From positions 682,001 through 746,000 of the forward strand of contig NZ_SZZH01000001.1 in NCBI RefSeq assembly GCF_005298075.1: a DNA stretch of 64,000 nt, in the 5' to 3' direction. The notes below the pieces were generated by a model, which worked only from the letters and a program-made list of their open reading frames with translations, had not been told where the DNA came from and searched no databases. This document shows positions 9,996 through 20,821 of the stretch, in pieces. Position 1 is the first letter of the stretch. The number at the start of each line of letters is the position of its first letter. A program made the translations under genes and the position numbers. This DNA comes from Nakamurella flava (GTDB taxonomy: Bacteria > Actinomycetota > Actinomycetes > Mycobacteriales > Nakamurellaceae).

Positions 9996-10775
9996 ATGGC
10001 AACACTGGAGATTCGCGACCTGCACGTCAGCGTCGTCACCGAGGAAGGCCCGAAGGAGATCCTCCGCGGGGTCGACCTGACCATCGGGTCGGGCGAGACG
10101 CACGCGATCATGGGCCCCAACGGCTCCGGCAAGTCCACCCTGGCGTACTCGCTGGCCGGGCACCCGAAGTACGTCGTCACCTCGGGCACCGTGACCCTGG
10201 ACGGCGAGGACGTCCTCGCCATGACCGTCGACGAGCGCGCGCGGGCCGGTGTGTTCCTGGCCATGCAGTACCCGGTCGAGGTGTCCGGGGTCTCCACCTC
10301 GAACTTCCTGCGCACCGCGGCCACCGCGGTCCGCGGCGAGGCCCCCCCGATCCGCAAGTGGGTCAAGGAGGTCAAGCAGTCGATGCTCGACCTGGAGATC
10401 GACCCCCAGTTCTCCGAGCGCTCGGTCAACGAGGGTTTCTCCGGCGGTGAGAAGAAGCGCCACGAGATCCTGCAGATGGCGCTGCTCAAGCCGAAGATCG
10501 CCGTGCTGGACGAGACCGACTCCGGTCTGGACGTCGACGCGCTGCGCATCGTCTCGGCCGGCGTGAACCGCTACAAGGAGCAGTCGCAGGCCAGCGGTGA
10601 AGGGGTGGGCATCCTGCTCATCACCCACTACACGCGGATCCTGCGCTACATCCAGCCCGACTTCGTCCACGTCTTCGCGAACGGCCGGGTCGTCGAGTCC
10701 GGCGGCCCCGCCCTGGCCGACGAGCTCGAGACCAACGGCTACGTCCGGTTCACCGGCGCCGCAGCCGCGGTCTGA
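9996..10775 (+). CDS. sufC: Fe-S assembly ATPase SufC
   Basis: 259 residues from the ATG after TCTGGAG. Walker A is GPNGSGKST (near residue 40), the ABC signature is the SufC-typical FSGGEKKRHEI, and Walker B is IAVLDETDSGLD. SufC dimerises on SufB/SufD and drives the conformational change that lets the cluster form. The gap from sufD is 72 bases without a terminator. The protein is of normal length for the family. Confidence 0.97.
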   Translation: MATLEIRDLHVSVVTEEGPKEILRGVDLTIGSGETHAIMGPNGSGKSTLAYSLAGHPKYVVTSGTVTLDGEDVLAMTVDERARAGVFLAMQYPVEVSGVSTSNFLRTAATAVRGEAPPIRKWVKEVKQSMLDLEIDPQFSERSVNEGFSGGEKKRHEILQMALLKPKIAVLDETDSGLDVDALRIVSAGVNRYKEQSQASGEGVGILLITHYTRILRYIQPDFVHVFANGRVVESGGPALADELETNGYVRFTGAAAAV

Positions 10776-12654
<1,879 letters not shown>

Positions 12655-12658
<4 letters not shown>

Positions 12659-13116
12659 CCGATCTGGACACGCCCCGCTCCGGCCGGACGGCCGCCGATC
12701 TCGACGCGGCGTCCACCGAGGCTGCGCCAGCCTCCCCAGCCGACGTCGCGCTGATGGAGGAGATGGAGGAGGCGCTCAAGGACGTGGTGGACCCCGAACT
12801 GGGCGTCAACATCGTCGATCTCGGGCTCGTCTACGACGTCCGGGTGGACCGCGAGGTCCGCGCCGGGGACGGGGTCGACACCGTGTCACCGACCGGTGAG
12901 GTCACCGTCGCGACCATCGACATGACGCTCACCAGCGCGGCCTGTCCGCTGACCGACATGATCGAGGACCAGGTCGCCGCGGCGCTCGTCGGAGATCCCG
13001 ACGGTGCCCTGGTCGACGATTTCCGCATCAACTGGGTCTGGCTGCCGCCGTGGGGCCCGGAGCGGATCACCGAGGACGGTCGCGAGCAGATGCGGGCGCT
13101 CGGATTCAACATCTGA
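12655..13116 (+). CDS. sufT: SufT, MIP18/DUF59-family Fe-S carrier/maturation factor
   Basis: 153 residues; ATG in a four-base overlap with the sufU stop, with GGAGAACAGGAGAACC upstream. The DUF59 core EALKDVVDPELGVNIVDLGL begins at about residue 38; the family Cys is in LTSAACPLTDMIEDQV. A loop (VRAGDGVDTVSPTGE) is somewhat longer than in short family members. The protein helps load Fe-S clusters on target enzymes. It ends the suf operon; I see no convincing hairpin terminator in the next 129 bases. Confidence 0.92.
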
Positions 13117-13191
13117 CCGCCGGTCAGCTCCGCTCAGCGGCATCCACGGGCACGGTGGGGTTCGCGTCACCCGGTCGTCACGTGGGTCTCC

Positions 13192-13197
13192 TATCCT
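13192..13197 (+). promoter_or_regulatory. Possible -10 and flanking inverted repeat upstream of the HemD-like regulator
   Basis: TATCCT lies 48 bases before the ATG at 13246. GGGTC and GACCC flank it symmetrically (13-base spacer), which could be an operator for autoregulation. This is inference from position only. Confidence 0.35.
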
Positions 13198-13245
13198 GTG
13201 GGACCCGTCTTGCGGCTTCGGCCTGCCCTTGTCGTAAAGGACTCC

Positions 13246-14463
13246 ATGACCGTTCCGTCGAGCCCTGACCGTCCGGATCCTTCGCCCTCCAGCCACGACG
13301 ATCCGGTGCCGGTCGACACCACGGCGGCCGAGCCGTTCGTCGGGTTCCGGGCCGATCAGCTGGCCGGTTTCCGGATCGGCGTCACCGCTGATCGTCGTTC
13401 CGAGGATCTGATCGCCGCGCTGGAGCGGCGGGGGGCCGAAGTCCTGCACGCCCCGACGCTGCGCATCGTGCCGGCCGACCAGGACGACCGGCTGGTCTCC
13501 GACACCCGCGCGGTGATCGCCGCCCGACCCGACACGCTGCTGGTGACCACGGCCTACGGGCTCCGGGGGTGGTTCGAGGCGGCTGATGCCGCCGGTCTCG
13601 GCTCCGATCTGATCGACGTGCTCGGACACGCGCGCATCCTGGTCCGTGGGCCGAAGGCGCGCGGGGCCGTCCGGGCCGCCGGTCTGGACGACGACGGGAT
13701 GAGCGAGCAGGAGACGACGGCGTCGCTCATCGACCGGGTCCTCGACGAAGGCGACCCGCTGATCGACCCGCCCCTGCGGGACCGGGTGATCGCCGTCCAG
13801 TTGCACGGGTTCGTCGACCACGACCAATTGGACCGGTTGACCGCGGCCGGGGCGACGGTGCACACGGTCGCCCCGTACTCCTGGACGACACCCGCCGACC
13901 CGCAACGGGTCTCACGGCTCATCGATGCCACGATCGCCGGTCATCTGGACGCCGTGACGTTCACCAGCGCACCGGCCGCCGACGCCCTGCTGGCCGCGGC
14001 CGCCGCCCGGGGACTCACCGATCGACTGGTCGACGCCCTGACCGGTGACGTGACCGCGGTGACCGTGGGCCCGGTGACCAGCGCCCCGTTGACCGCCGCC
14101 GGCATTCCCACCCTCCACCCGGACCGGTACCGCCTCGGGGCGCTGGTCCGACTGCTGTGCGAGCACCTGACCACCCAACGGGTCCGCACCGTGGACACGG
14201 CCTTCGGGGCAGTCGAGCTGCGGGGACGCAGCGTGCGGGTCGGTGAGCACACCACGTCGCTGTCCCCGTCGTCGGTCGCCGTGCTCCGGCTGCTGATGGA
14301 CGCCGGCGGTGCCGTCGTCCCGAAGACGCGACTGCTGGCCGCGCTGCCCGAGGCCAACGACGAGCACGCGCTGGAGGTCGCCATCGGGCGGCTCCGGCAG
14401 GCCCTGGGCCGCCGGGAGCTGGTGGCCACCGTCATCAAGCGGGGATATCGCCTGAACGCGTGA
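13246..14463 (+). CDS. HemD-like domain fused to winged-helix DNA-binding domain (NnaR-type regulator)
   Basis: 405 residues from the ATG after TAAAGGACTCC. Residues about 40-300 are related to uroporphyrinogen-III synthase (GFRIGVTADRRSEDLIAALE opening, then DAVTFTSAPAADALLAAAA and VTVGPVTSAPLTAAGI). Residues about 312-405 are an OmpR/PhoB-type winged helix ending VATVIKRGYRLNA. This fusion matches actinobacterial NnaR-like proteins, which as I recall regulate nitrate/nitrite assimilation in Streptomyces and mycobacteria (Rv0260c type), rather than a haem-pathway enzyme. No nitrate or haem genes lie nearby, so the regulon is open. The stop overlaps the next gene's GTG by four bases. Confidence 0.82.
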   Translation: MTVPSSPDRPDPSPSSHDDPVPVDTTAAEPFVGFRADQLAGFRIGVTADRRSEDLIAALERRGAEVLHAPTLRIVPADQDDRLVSDTRAVIAARPDTLLVTTAYGLRGWFEAADAAGLGSDLIDVLGHARILVRGPKARGAVRAAGLDDDGMSEQETTASLIDRVLDEGDPLIDPPLRDRVIAVQLHGFVDHDQLDRLTAAGATVHTVAPYSWTTPADPQRVSRLIDATIAGHLDAVTFTSAPAADALLAAAAARGLTDRLVDALTGDVTAVTVGPVTSAPLTAAGIPTLHPDRYRLGALVRLLCEHLTTQRVRTVDTAFGAVELRGRSVRVGEHTTSLSPSSVAVLRLLMDAGGAVVPKTRLLAALPEANDEHALEVAIGRLRQALGRRELVATVIKRGYRLNA

Positions 14464-15749
14464 CGGTGTATCGCCGGCGGCGGTGCGGTGCTCAACCGGA
14501 CATGGCGGTAGGACAGGCGTGCACCCGGCCCGAATCACGGTCGTTCACGACCACCACCCAGGCGACACCGCGGGGGCCGGCCCAGGCAGCTCGGCTCGGC
14601 CCGCTGGTCGGCATCCTCGGCCTGGTGCTGGCCGCGTGCAGCCCGGTGAGCGGTTCGGCCGCCCCGGCTGCGTCGGTGGCCACCGCGGCCGTCCCGGTGG
14701 CCGGCGTCGGCAAGAGCGCCGCACCACCGTCGACCGCGGTCACCACACCGGCGTCCGGGGCCGTCCCGGGCCGCGCGCCCCGCGGATCGGCACCGTCCGG
14801 TTCGTCGATCCCCGCGGCCCCGGCCGCCGGGCTGCCCCGTTCGACGCCGCTGCCGGACGACGTCCTGGTCGACAGCCGGGTGGTCGACGGCGTCTCCGAC
14901 CTGTATCTCGTCGATACGCGGACGGATGCCGGCACCGCGGAACCGGAGGCCCGGCTGACCGGGGGACTGGGCGGAGGTCAGTACCCGATCCTGTCGCCGG
15001 ACCGAGCCACGATCATCTATCTCTGGCACGGCCCGGACGGGGCGACCGTGCACGTCATGGCCGCTGACGGCTCCGGCGACCGGCCGCTGCTGACCGAGGC
15101 CACGGCCGCGACCTGCCCGAATCCCGATCGGCCGGCCTGGAACCCGGTCGACCCGACCGAGATCGCGCTGACGTGCCGGTCCGAGGACGGCAGCCAGCTG
15201 CACCTGGTCGGCGTGGACGGCGCCGTCCGGCGGACCCTGGACCCGGGCATGACGGTGTTCGAGGATCCGACGTTCTCACCTGACGGCCGCCGCATCGCCA
15301 TCTGGGGCTCCACGGACACCCAGGCCGGCGGCGGGGTGCTGGCCGTGCTGCCGGCCGACGGCAGCGGGCCCGCCCGGCCGGTCACCCGACCGGGTGAAGC
15401 GCAGGACGTCGACCCGATGTGGACGGTCGACGGTTCCGCCCTGGTGTTCCGGCGGTCGGTGCCCGGCAGTGAGGTCGCCCAGATCCTCGCAGTCCAGGTG
15501 GCCGCCACCGACGGCGGCGTCCCGGACGGCGGCCCCGTCACACCGGTCACCGACGGTTCGGCGTTCGACTTCGACCCGACCGTCGCGCCCGACGGTCGCC
15601 GGGTGGCGTTCAAGAGCAACCGGATCGCCGCTGACGGCAGCGCCGGGGATCACGTCTGGGTCGTCGAGCTGGACGGCTCCGGGCTGCGGCAACTCGCGGC
15701 GGATTCCGCCGGGGCTTCGGCCGGCGCTCCCGAGTGGGGCCGGCGATGA
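14460..15749 (+). CDS. Lipoprotein with TolB/PD40-type beta-propeller
   Basis: 429 residues from the GTG that overlaps the preceding stop (GTGA); an ATG at 14502 would give 415 residues and an equally workable signal. A lipobox LVLAACSP follows the hydrophobic stretch LGPLVGILGLVLAA, preceded by an unusually long charged leader. After an Ala/Pro/Ser linker come repeated propeller blades with the PD40 signatures YPILSPDRATIIY, PTFSPDGRRIAIWG, PMWTVDGSALVF and PTVAPDGRRVAFKSN. The protein is probably anchored on the outer face of the membrane. Its role is unknown; overlap with the NnaR-like gene suggests co-expression. Confidence 0.75.
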   Translation: MTVYRRRRCGAQPDMAVGQACTRPESRSFTTTTQATPRGPAQAARLGPLVGILGLVLAACSPVSGSAAPAASVATAAVPVAGVGKSAAPPSTAVTTPASGAVPGRAPRGSAPSGSSIPAAPAAGLPRSTPLPDDVLVDSRVVDGVSDLYLVDTRTDAGTAEPEARLTGGLGGGQYPILSPDRATIIYLWHGPDGATVHVMAADGSGDRPLLTEATAATCPNPDRPAWNPVDPTEIALTCRSEDGSQLHLVGVDGAVRRTLDPGMTVFEDPTFSPDGRRIAIWGSTDTQAGGGVLAVLPADGSGPARPVTRPGEAQDVDPMWTVDGSALVFRRSVPGSEVAQILAVQVAATDGGVPDGGPVTPVTDGSAFDFDPTVAPDGRRVAFKSNRIAADGSAGDHVWVVELDGSGLRQLAADSAGASAGAPEWGRR

Positions 15750-15906
15750 CCCGGCCGGCCGGCGGCCGGCACGGCTGACCGTCGGCCGCGGTCGTCCCGC
15801 TCAGGCAGGGACAGCTGCCGCGTGATCACTGGCAGTCATGATCCTCGGGGGTGTTCTCCGGTCCATCACTCGACCGCCGGGTGATGTCGCGCGCCCAACA
15901 CGACGC

Positions 15907-15961
15907 GTTCACATGCCGTTCACCGGTGATCGGCCGACCGTCCACCACCGCCTCTTAGCGT
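15907..15961 (+). promoter_or_regulatory. PHO box and -10 of the pstSCAB promoter
   Basis: GTTCACATGCC (15907-15917) and GTTCACCGGTG (15918-15928) are adjacent 11-bp direct repeats of the type bound by PhoP in Streptomyces. In the same 11-bp register a weaker unit GTCCACCACCG (15940-15950) ends exactly five bases before TAGCGT (15956-15961), a good -10. The leader to the pstS GTG is about 70 bases. The same unit-to--10 spacing recurs upstream of pit. Confidence 0.7.
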
Positions 15962-16034
15962 CGATTCCGGCCGGCCGCCCGTCGGGGCTGCCCGCAACCG
16001 GCCACCCATGGAAATGTGACTCTGGAGGTACAGC

Positions 16035-17237
16035 GTGAAGTTCGCGCGCATCGGCGCCGTCCTGGCCCTGTCGACCGTGACGGCATTGACCGCCGCGGCT
16101 TGTGGCTCGGACAACAACACGACCAGTAGTGCGACCTCGGCCGCCGCGTCCGCGGTGACCGCTGCGGGCTCGTCCGCCGCGGGCTCGTCCGCGGGCTCGT
16201 CGTCTGCGGCCAGCTCGGGAGCCAGCGGCTCCGGTTCCACCACCTTCGACGGCGCGGGCTTCACCTGTGCCGAGGGCACGCTCCGCTCGTCCGGGTCCAC
16301 GGCCCAGGGCAAGGTCATGGAGCAGTGGATCGCCGACTTCAACGCCAAGTGCAACGCCAACCTCAACGCCTACGGTGGCGGCGGGTCCGGCAAGGGCATC
16401 CAGGACTTCATCGGCAACCAGGTCGATTTCGCCGGTTCGGACTCGGCGCTGAAGGAGGACCAGGCCACCCAGGCCGCGTCCCAGCGCTGCGCCGGCAACC
16501 CGGCCCTGAACCTGCCGATGGTCACCGGGCCGATCGCCCTGGCCTACAACGTCTCGGGGGTCAGCGACCTGACCCTCACCCCGGAGATCCTGGCCGGCAT
16601 CTTCTCGAACCAGATCACCACCTGGAACGACGCCAAGATCGCCGCCGCCAACCCGGGTGTCACCCTGCCGTCCCTGGCGATCCAGTCGGTGCACCGCGCC
16701 GAAGACTCGGGGACCACCGAAAACTTCACCAAGTACCTCAAGGCCGCCGCGCCGGACGCCTGGACCGTCGACGCCGCGAAGTCCTGGAGCCAGCCGGGTG
16801 GCGTAGCCGCCCAGGGCAGTGACGGGGTCTCCAAGCAGGTCAAGAGCACCGACGGATCCATCGGCTACGTCGAGTGGGGCTTCGCCAAGGACGACGGCCT
16901 GAACGTCGCCAAGATCGACAACGGCTCCGGAGCGGTCGAGCTGACCGCCGAGTCCGCCGGCAAGGCCGTCGCGGCCGCCACCGTCGTGGGCACCGGCAAG
17001 GACCTGGCGCTCAAGCTGGACTACGCCACCAAGGAGGCCGGCGCCTACCCGGTCATCCTCGTCACCTACGAGATCGTCTGCTCGGCCGGCAACTCCGCCG
17101 ACACCGCGCCGACCCTGAAGGCATTCCTCGGCTACACCGCCACCGACGGCCAGGCCGCCCTGACCGATCTGGGCGCGGCTCCGCTCCCGGCCGAGATCCA
17201 GGCCAAGGTCATCGAGTCGGCGCTCAGCATCGCCTGA
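16035..17237 (+). CDS. pstS: Phosphate ABC transporter substrate-binding lipoprotein PstS
   Basis: 400 residues from the GTG preceded by TCTGGAGGTACAGC. A signal with lipobox LTAAACGS is followed by a 45-residue Ser/Ala/Gly linker, then the PstS fold: TLRSSGSTAQGKVMEQWI, the phosphate-loop GGGGSGKGIQDFIG, and AEDSGTTENFTKYL. It captures inorganic phosphate outside the membrane for PstCAB. The promoter region carries a PHO box. An ordinary-length family member. Confidence 0.95.
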   Translation: MKFARIGAVLALSTVTALTAAACGSDNNTTSSATSAAASAVTAAGSSAAGSSAGSSSAASSGASGSGSTTFDGAGFTCAEGTLRSSGSTAQGKVMEQWIADFNAKCNANLNAYGGGGSGKGIQDFIGNQVDFAGSDSALKEDQATQAASQRCAGNPALNLPMVTGPIALAYNVSGVSDLTLTPEILAGIFSNQITTWNDAKIAAANPGVTLPSLAIQSVHRAEDSGTTENFTKYLKAAAPDAWTVDAAKSWSQPGGVAAQGSDGVSKQVKSTDGSIGYVEWGFAKDDGLNVAKIDNGSGAVELTAESAGKAVAAATVVGTGKDLALKLDYATKEAGAYPVILVTYEIVCSAGNSADTAPTLKAFLGYTATDGQAALTDLGAAPLPAEIQAKVIESALSIA

Positions 17238-17465
17238 CGTCCTCCCGACCGCCGGTGGCCGGGCCCGCACCAGGGTCTGGTCACCGGCGGCGGACACGGG
17301 GCACCATGACGGGAGCCGGTGACGAGCTGCCGGCCCCGTCCGGTCAGCATCGTCGGTGACCGGAGCGCTGCCCGCCTCCGCCGTGCGGATGTCCGCCGCA
17401 GCGCCCCCGCTCCCGCCCGGTCCCGGGCAGATCCAGAACCCTTGCGAAGGACGGTCATCTCCGCG

Positions 17466-18578
17466 ATGTCCAGCACCACCGGAAACGATCCCTCCACCGA
17501 CGAGGCTCGCGAGGTCGCCGCTCAGGGCGTCCCCGGCGCCCGGCCGGTCGGACCGCAGGTCGTCGACGCGGCCGACGGCAGTGGCGACAAGCCCGGCACC
17601 GTGCTGCCCGACGGCCGCCCCGAAGCCGGCATCTCGGGACGTTCGGTCCGTCTCGGCGACCGGGTCTTCCGTGCCCTGGCCGCCGGCTCCGGCGGCATCC
17701 TGCTGTTCGTCATGGCCGCCATCGCGGTCTTCCTGGTGTGGAAGGCCATCCCCGCCTTCACCAACAACACCGGCAACCTGTTCACCACCCAGCAGTGGAA
17801 CCCACAGGGTTCACCGCCGGTGTTCGGCATGGCCGCCGTGTTCTTCGGCACCGTCGTCTCGGCGTTCCTGGCCATGATGATCGGTGTGCCGATCGCCATC
17901 GGGATCGCCCTGTTCATCTCGCAGTACGCCCACCGGAAGGCCGCGACCACCCTCGGGGCCATCGTCGACCTGCTGGCCGCGGTGCCCTCGCTGGTGTTCG
18001 GCATGTGGGGTCTGTACTTCCTCATCCCGGAGACCCAGGGTTTCCAGCAGTGGCTGTCGGTCTACTTCGGGTGGATCCCGATCTTCGACAACCCCACGGC
18101 GACCACGGCCGGGCAGTTCGGCAAGTCCCTGATCATCGCCGGCATCGTGCTGGCCATCATGATCATCCCCATCGTCTCGGCCGTCACCCGCGAGGTCTTC
18201 CTGCAGACCCCCCGCGAGACCATCGACGCCGCGTGGGCGCTCGGGGCCACCAAGTGGGAGATGATCCGCACCGCGGTGCTGCCGTTCGGTCGGGCCGGCA
18301 TGATCTCCGCCGCCATGCTCGGCCTCGGTCGGGCCCTGGGCGAGACGATCGCGGTCGCCCTGGTGCTCAACTCCGGCTTCCGCATCAACTGGCACCTGAC
18401 CGAGCCGGGCGGTGACACCTTCGCCTCGACGATCGCCCTCAAGTTCGGCGAGGCCGGGGGCAACCCCACGGCGATCGCCGCTCTGGTCGCCGCTGGTCTC
18501 TTCCTCTTCGTCATCACGCTGATCGTCAACTCGATCGCCCGCATGGTGATCGCCCGCCGCAAGGAGTTCACGGCATGA
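17466..18578 (+). CDS. pstC: Phosphate ABC transporter permease PstC
   Basis: 370 residues from the ATG at 17466; an extended open frame to 17319 lacks a ribosome site and is Arg-rich. An N-terminal cytoplasmic tail of about 65 residues precedes six membrane spans. The permease coupling motif is seen in ETIDAAWALGATKWEMIRT. PstC pairs with PstA to form the phosphate channel. The 228-base gap after pstS has no clear hairpin, and the operon continues into pstA by an ATGA overlap. Confidence 0.94.
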   Translation: MSSTTGNDPSTDEAREVAAQGVPGARPVGPQVVDAADGSGDKPGTVLPDGRPEAGISGRSVRLGDRVFRALAAGSGGILLFVMAAIAVFLVWKAIPAFTNNTGNLFTTQQWNPQGSPPVFGMAAVFFGTVVSAFLAMMIGVPIAIGIALFISQYAHRKAATTLGAIVDLLAAVPSLVFGMWGLYFLIPETQGFQQWLSVYFGWIPIFDNPTATTAGQFGKSLIIAGIVLAIMIIPIVSAVTREVFLQTPRETIDAAWALGATKWEMIRTAVLPFGRAGMISAAMLGLGRALGETIAVALVLNSGFRINWHLTEPGGDTFASTIALKFGEAGGNPTAIAALVAAGLFLFVITLIVNSIARMVIARRKEFTA

Positions 18579-19672
18579 CCACCGTCGCCCGACAACCGGC
18601 GGATCGCGGCCGCACCGCTTCGGCCCCGGCCACGTCCGACCTGGTCGGCGCCCGGCTGCCGAAGTGGGCGCCGATCGCCGCCGGCGCGGCCGCCGTCGTC
18701 CTGGCCTTCGGCCTGCGCGCTCTGCTGAGCTGGACCGGCTGGTACACCACGTTCTTCACGGCCGCGCTGCTCTTCATCCTGCTGCTGTCCGGCTGGTCGT
18801 TCGCCGTCGAAGGCCAGCGGCGGGCCAAGGACCGGCTGGCCAGCACCCTGATCTACGCCTGCTTCGTCGCCGCGATCGTGCCGCTGGTGCTGATCCTGAG
18901 CTACATCGGCGTCAAGGGGATCTCGGTGTTCAGCCCCGACTTCTTCCTCAAGTCGATGAACGGGGTCACCAGCCGGCAGGAGGGCGGCGGCGTCTACGCC
19001 GCCCTGGTCGGCACCCTCGAGACCGTCGCCATCGCCGCGGTCATCGCCCTGCCGATCGGCGTGCTGACCGCGATCTACCTGGTCGAGTACGGGCGGGGGA
19101 AGTTCGCCAAGGCGGTCACCTTCTTCGTCGACGTGATGACCGGGGTGCCGTCGATCGTGGCGGGCCTGTTCGTCTACACCTTCCTGCTGCTGGGGTTCGG
19201 CATGCGGCCGTTCGGTGCGGCCGGTGCGCTCGCGTTGGCGATCCTGATGGTCCCGGTGACCGTGCGGGCCTCGGAGGAGATGCTCAAGCTGGTGCCCCGC
19301 GACCTGCGGGACGCCTCCTACGCCCTCGGGGTGCCCAAGTGGCGGACGATCCTGAAGATCGTGCTGCCCACCGCGATGTCCGGCCTGATCACCTCCGCGC
19401 TGCTGGCCATCGCCCGGGTCGCCGGCGAGACGGCGCCGTTGATCCTGCTGGTCGGGTACACCCAGAAGATCAACTTCAACCCGTTCTCCACGGACCAGGC
19501 CACGCTCCCCATGATGATCTGGGACCAGCTCGGCAAGCGGGCCGGGACGACGTCCAACGACCTCACCGAGGCCCGGGCCTGGGGTGCCGCGCTGACGCTG
19601 GTGCTGATCGTCCTGATCCTCAACGTCGGCGCCCGCCTGCTGGCCAAGCTGGCCGCCCCCAAGACGCGCTGA
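18575..19672 (+). CDS. pstA: Phosphate ABC transporter permease PstA
   Basis: 365 residues; ATG in a four-base overlap with pstC. Two N-terminal hydrophobic segments (about 30-75) precede the family's usual spans, so it is longer than E. coli PstA, as is common in actinobacteria. The coupling loop is [20 protein letters not shown], followed by [15 protein letters not shown]. It is the second half of the phosphate channel. Confidence 0.94.
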   Translation: MTTVARQPADRGRTASAPATSDLVGARLPKWAPIAAGAAAVVLAFGLRALLSWTGWYTTFFTAALLFILLLSGWSFAVEGQRRAKDRLASTLIYACFVAAIVPLVLILSYIGVKGISVFSPDFFLKSMNGVTSRQEGGGVYAALVGTLETVAIAAVIALPIGVLTAIYLVEYGRGKFAKAVTFFVDVMTGVPSIVAGLFVYTFLLLGFGMRPFGAAGALALAILMVPVTVRASEEMLKLVPRDLRDASYALGVPKWRTILKIVLPTAMSGLITSALLAIARVAGETAPLILLVGYTQKINFNPFSTDQATLPMMIWDQLGKRAGTTSNDLTEARAWGAALTLVLIVLILNVGARLLAKLAAPKTR

Positions 19673-19736
19673 CCGGCCGCCCCGCTCCCAGCCTCCCGAA
19701 TCGCAGTCGCACCGATCACCGAAGGACAGAACTGAC

Positions 19737-20516
19737 ATGGCCAAGCGCATCGACGTCGAGGACGTCAATGTCTACTACGGCGATTTCCTGGCCGTCGAGA
19801 ACGCCTCCATCAACATCGCCCCGCTGAGCGTCACCGCGTTCATCGGGCCCTCCGGTTGCGGCAAGTCGACCTTCCTGCGGGTGCTCAACCGCATGCACGA
19901 GGTCATCCCCGGCGGGCGGGTCAGCGGCAAGGTGCTGCTCGACGGCGAGGACCTCTACGGCGCCGGGGTCGACCCGGTCAACGTGCGGCGCACCGTCGGG
20001 ATGGTCTTCCAGAAGGCGAATCCGTTCCCGACGATGTCGATCTACGACAACGTCGTGGCCGGGTACAAGATCGCCGGGACGAAGAAGAACAAGAGCCAGC
20101 TCGATGACATCGTCGAGCGGTCGCTGCGCGGCGCCAACCTGTGGGAAGAGGTCAAGCAGCGGCTCAACCGGCCCGGCGCCGGCCTGTCCGGTGGCCAGCA
20201 GCAGCGGCTGTGCATCGCCCGGGCCATCGCGGTCGAGCCGTCCGTGCTGCTGATGGACGAGCCCTGCTCGGCGCTGGATCCGATCTCGACGCTGGCCATC
20301 GAGGATCTGATCAACGAGCTCAAGGCGAGCTACACGATCGTCATCGTCACCCACAACATGCAGCAGGCCGCCCGGGTCTCGGATCGCACCGCGTTCTTCA
20401 ACCTGGCCGGGGTCGGTCAGCCCGGCAAGCTCATCGAGTACGACGACACCGCGAAGATCTTCTCGAACCCTTCGCAGAAGCAGACCGAGGACTACATCTC
20501 CGGTCGCTTCGGCTGA
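19737..20516 (+). CDS. pstB: Phosphate ABC transporter ATP-binding protein PstB
   Basis: 259 residues from the ATG preceded by GAAGGACAG. Walker [10 protein letters not shown] (near residue 41), Q-loop VFQKANPFP, signature [14 protein letters not shown] and Walker [14 protein letters not shown] are all intact. It powers phosphate import through PstCA. It is the last pst gene and is followed by a 13-bp terminator hairpin. No phoU gene follows, unlike in many Gram-negative pst operons. Confidence 0.96.
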   Translation: MAKRIDVEDVNVYYGDFLAVENASINIAPLSVTAFIGPSGCGKSTFLRVLNRMHEVIPGGRVSGKVLLDGEDLYGAGVDPVNVRRTVGMVFQKANPFPTMSIYDNVVAGYKIAGTKKNKSQLDDIVERSLRGANLWEEVKQRLNRPGAGLSGGQQQRLCIARAIAVEPSVLLMDEPCSALDPISTLAIEDLINELKASYTIVIVTHNMQQAARVSDRTAFFNLAGVGQPGKLIEYDDTAKIFSNPSQKQTEDYISGRFG

Positions 20517-20600
20517 TCGACGAGGGCCGGCCGCGCGTTCGGCGCTCTCGGGTCACCCTGGGTGAGTGGTCTGGCCCGTGATCGCCCGAAAGAACCCATT

Positions 20601-20634
20601 CGCCCCCGATCGGATGTTCACCCGATCGGGGGCG
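20601..20634 (+). terminator. Intrinsic terminator after pstB
   Basis: A perfect 13-bp stem (CGCCCCCGATCGG with its complement), 8-base loop, followed by TTTGCGTT. It separates pstSCAB from the independently promoted pit gene. Confidence 0.85.
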
Positions 20635-20701
20635 TTTGCGTTGCGTTCGGTAAGGTCCGCGAAAGGGTGACATGCGGCAGTCACTCGTATGGTCGCCCTT
20701 C

Positions 20702-20734
20702 GTTCACCATCCGTTCACCGAACCGCGTTAGGTT
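20702..20734 (+). promoter_or_regulatory. PHO box and -10 of the pit promoter
   Basis: GTTCACCATCC (20702-20712) and GTTCACCGAAC (20713-20723) are adjacent 11-bp direct repeats; the second ends five bases before TAGGTT (20729-20734). The arrangement copies that at pstS and predicts PhoP activation from the -35 region. Together with the terminator at 20601-20634 this accounts for the 305-base gene-free stretch 20517-20821. Confidence 0.7.
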
Positions 20735-20821
20735 CGCGATGGTCGATGACGGGCTCGGGTCACCGGAGCTGTCGAACCCGAACGCCGACTGCTCCCATCC
20801 CCACGTGCAGAAAGCGGCCCC

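Noticed and set aside
13246-14463. Functional uroporphyrinogen-III synthase (hemD) for haem synthesis
   Set aside because: The fused winged helix and absence of haem genes nearby fit the NnaR regulator type better, though catalytic activity cannot be excluded.
20615-20623. GTTCACC in the loop of the pstB terminator as another PHO box
   Set aside because: It is a single unit without an 11-bp repeat, lies in a hairpin loop and is not near a -10.
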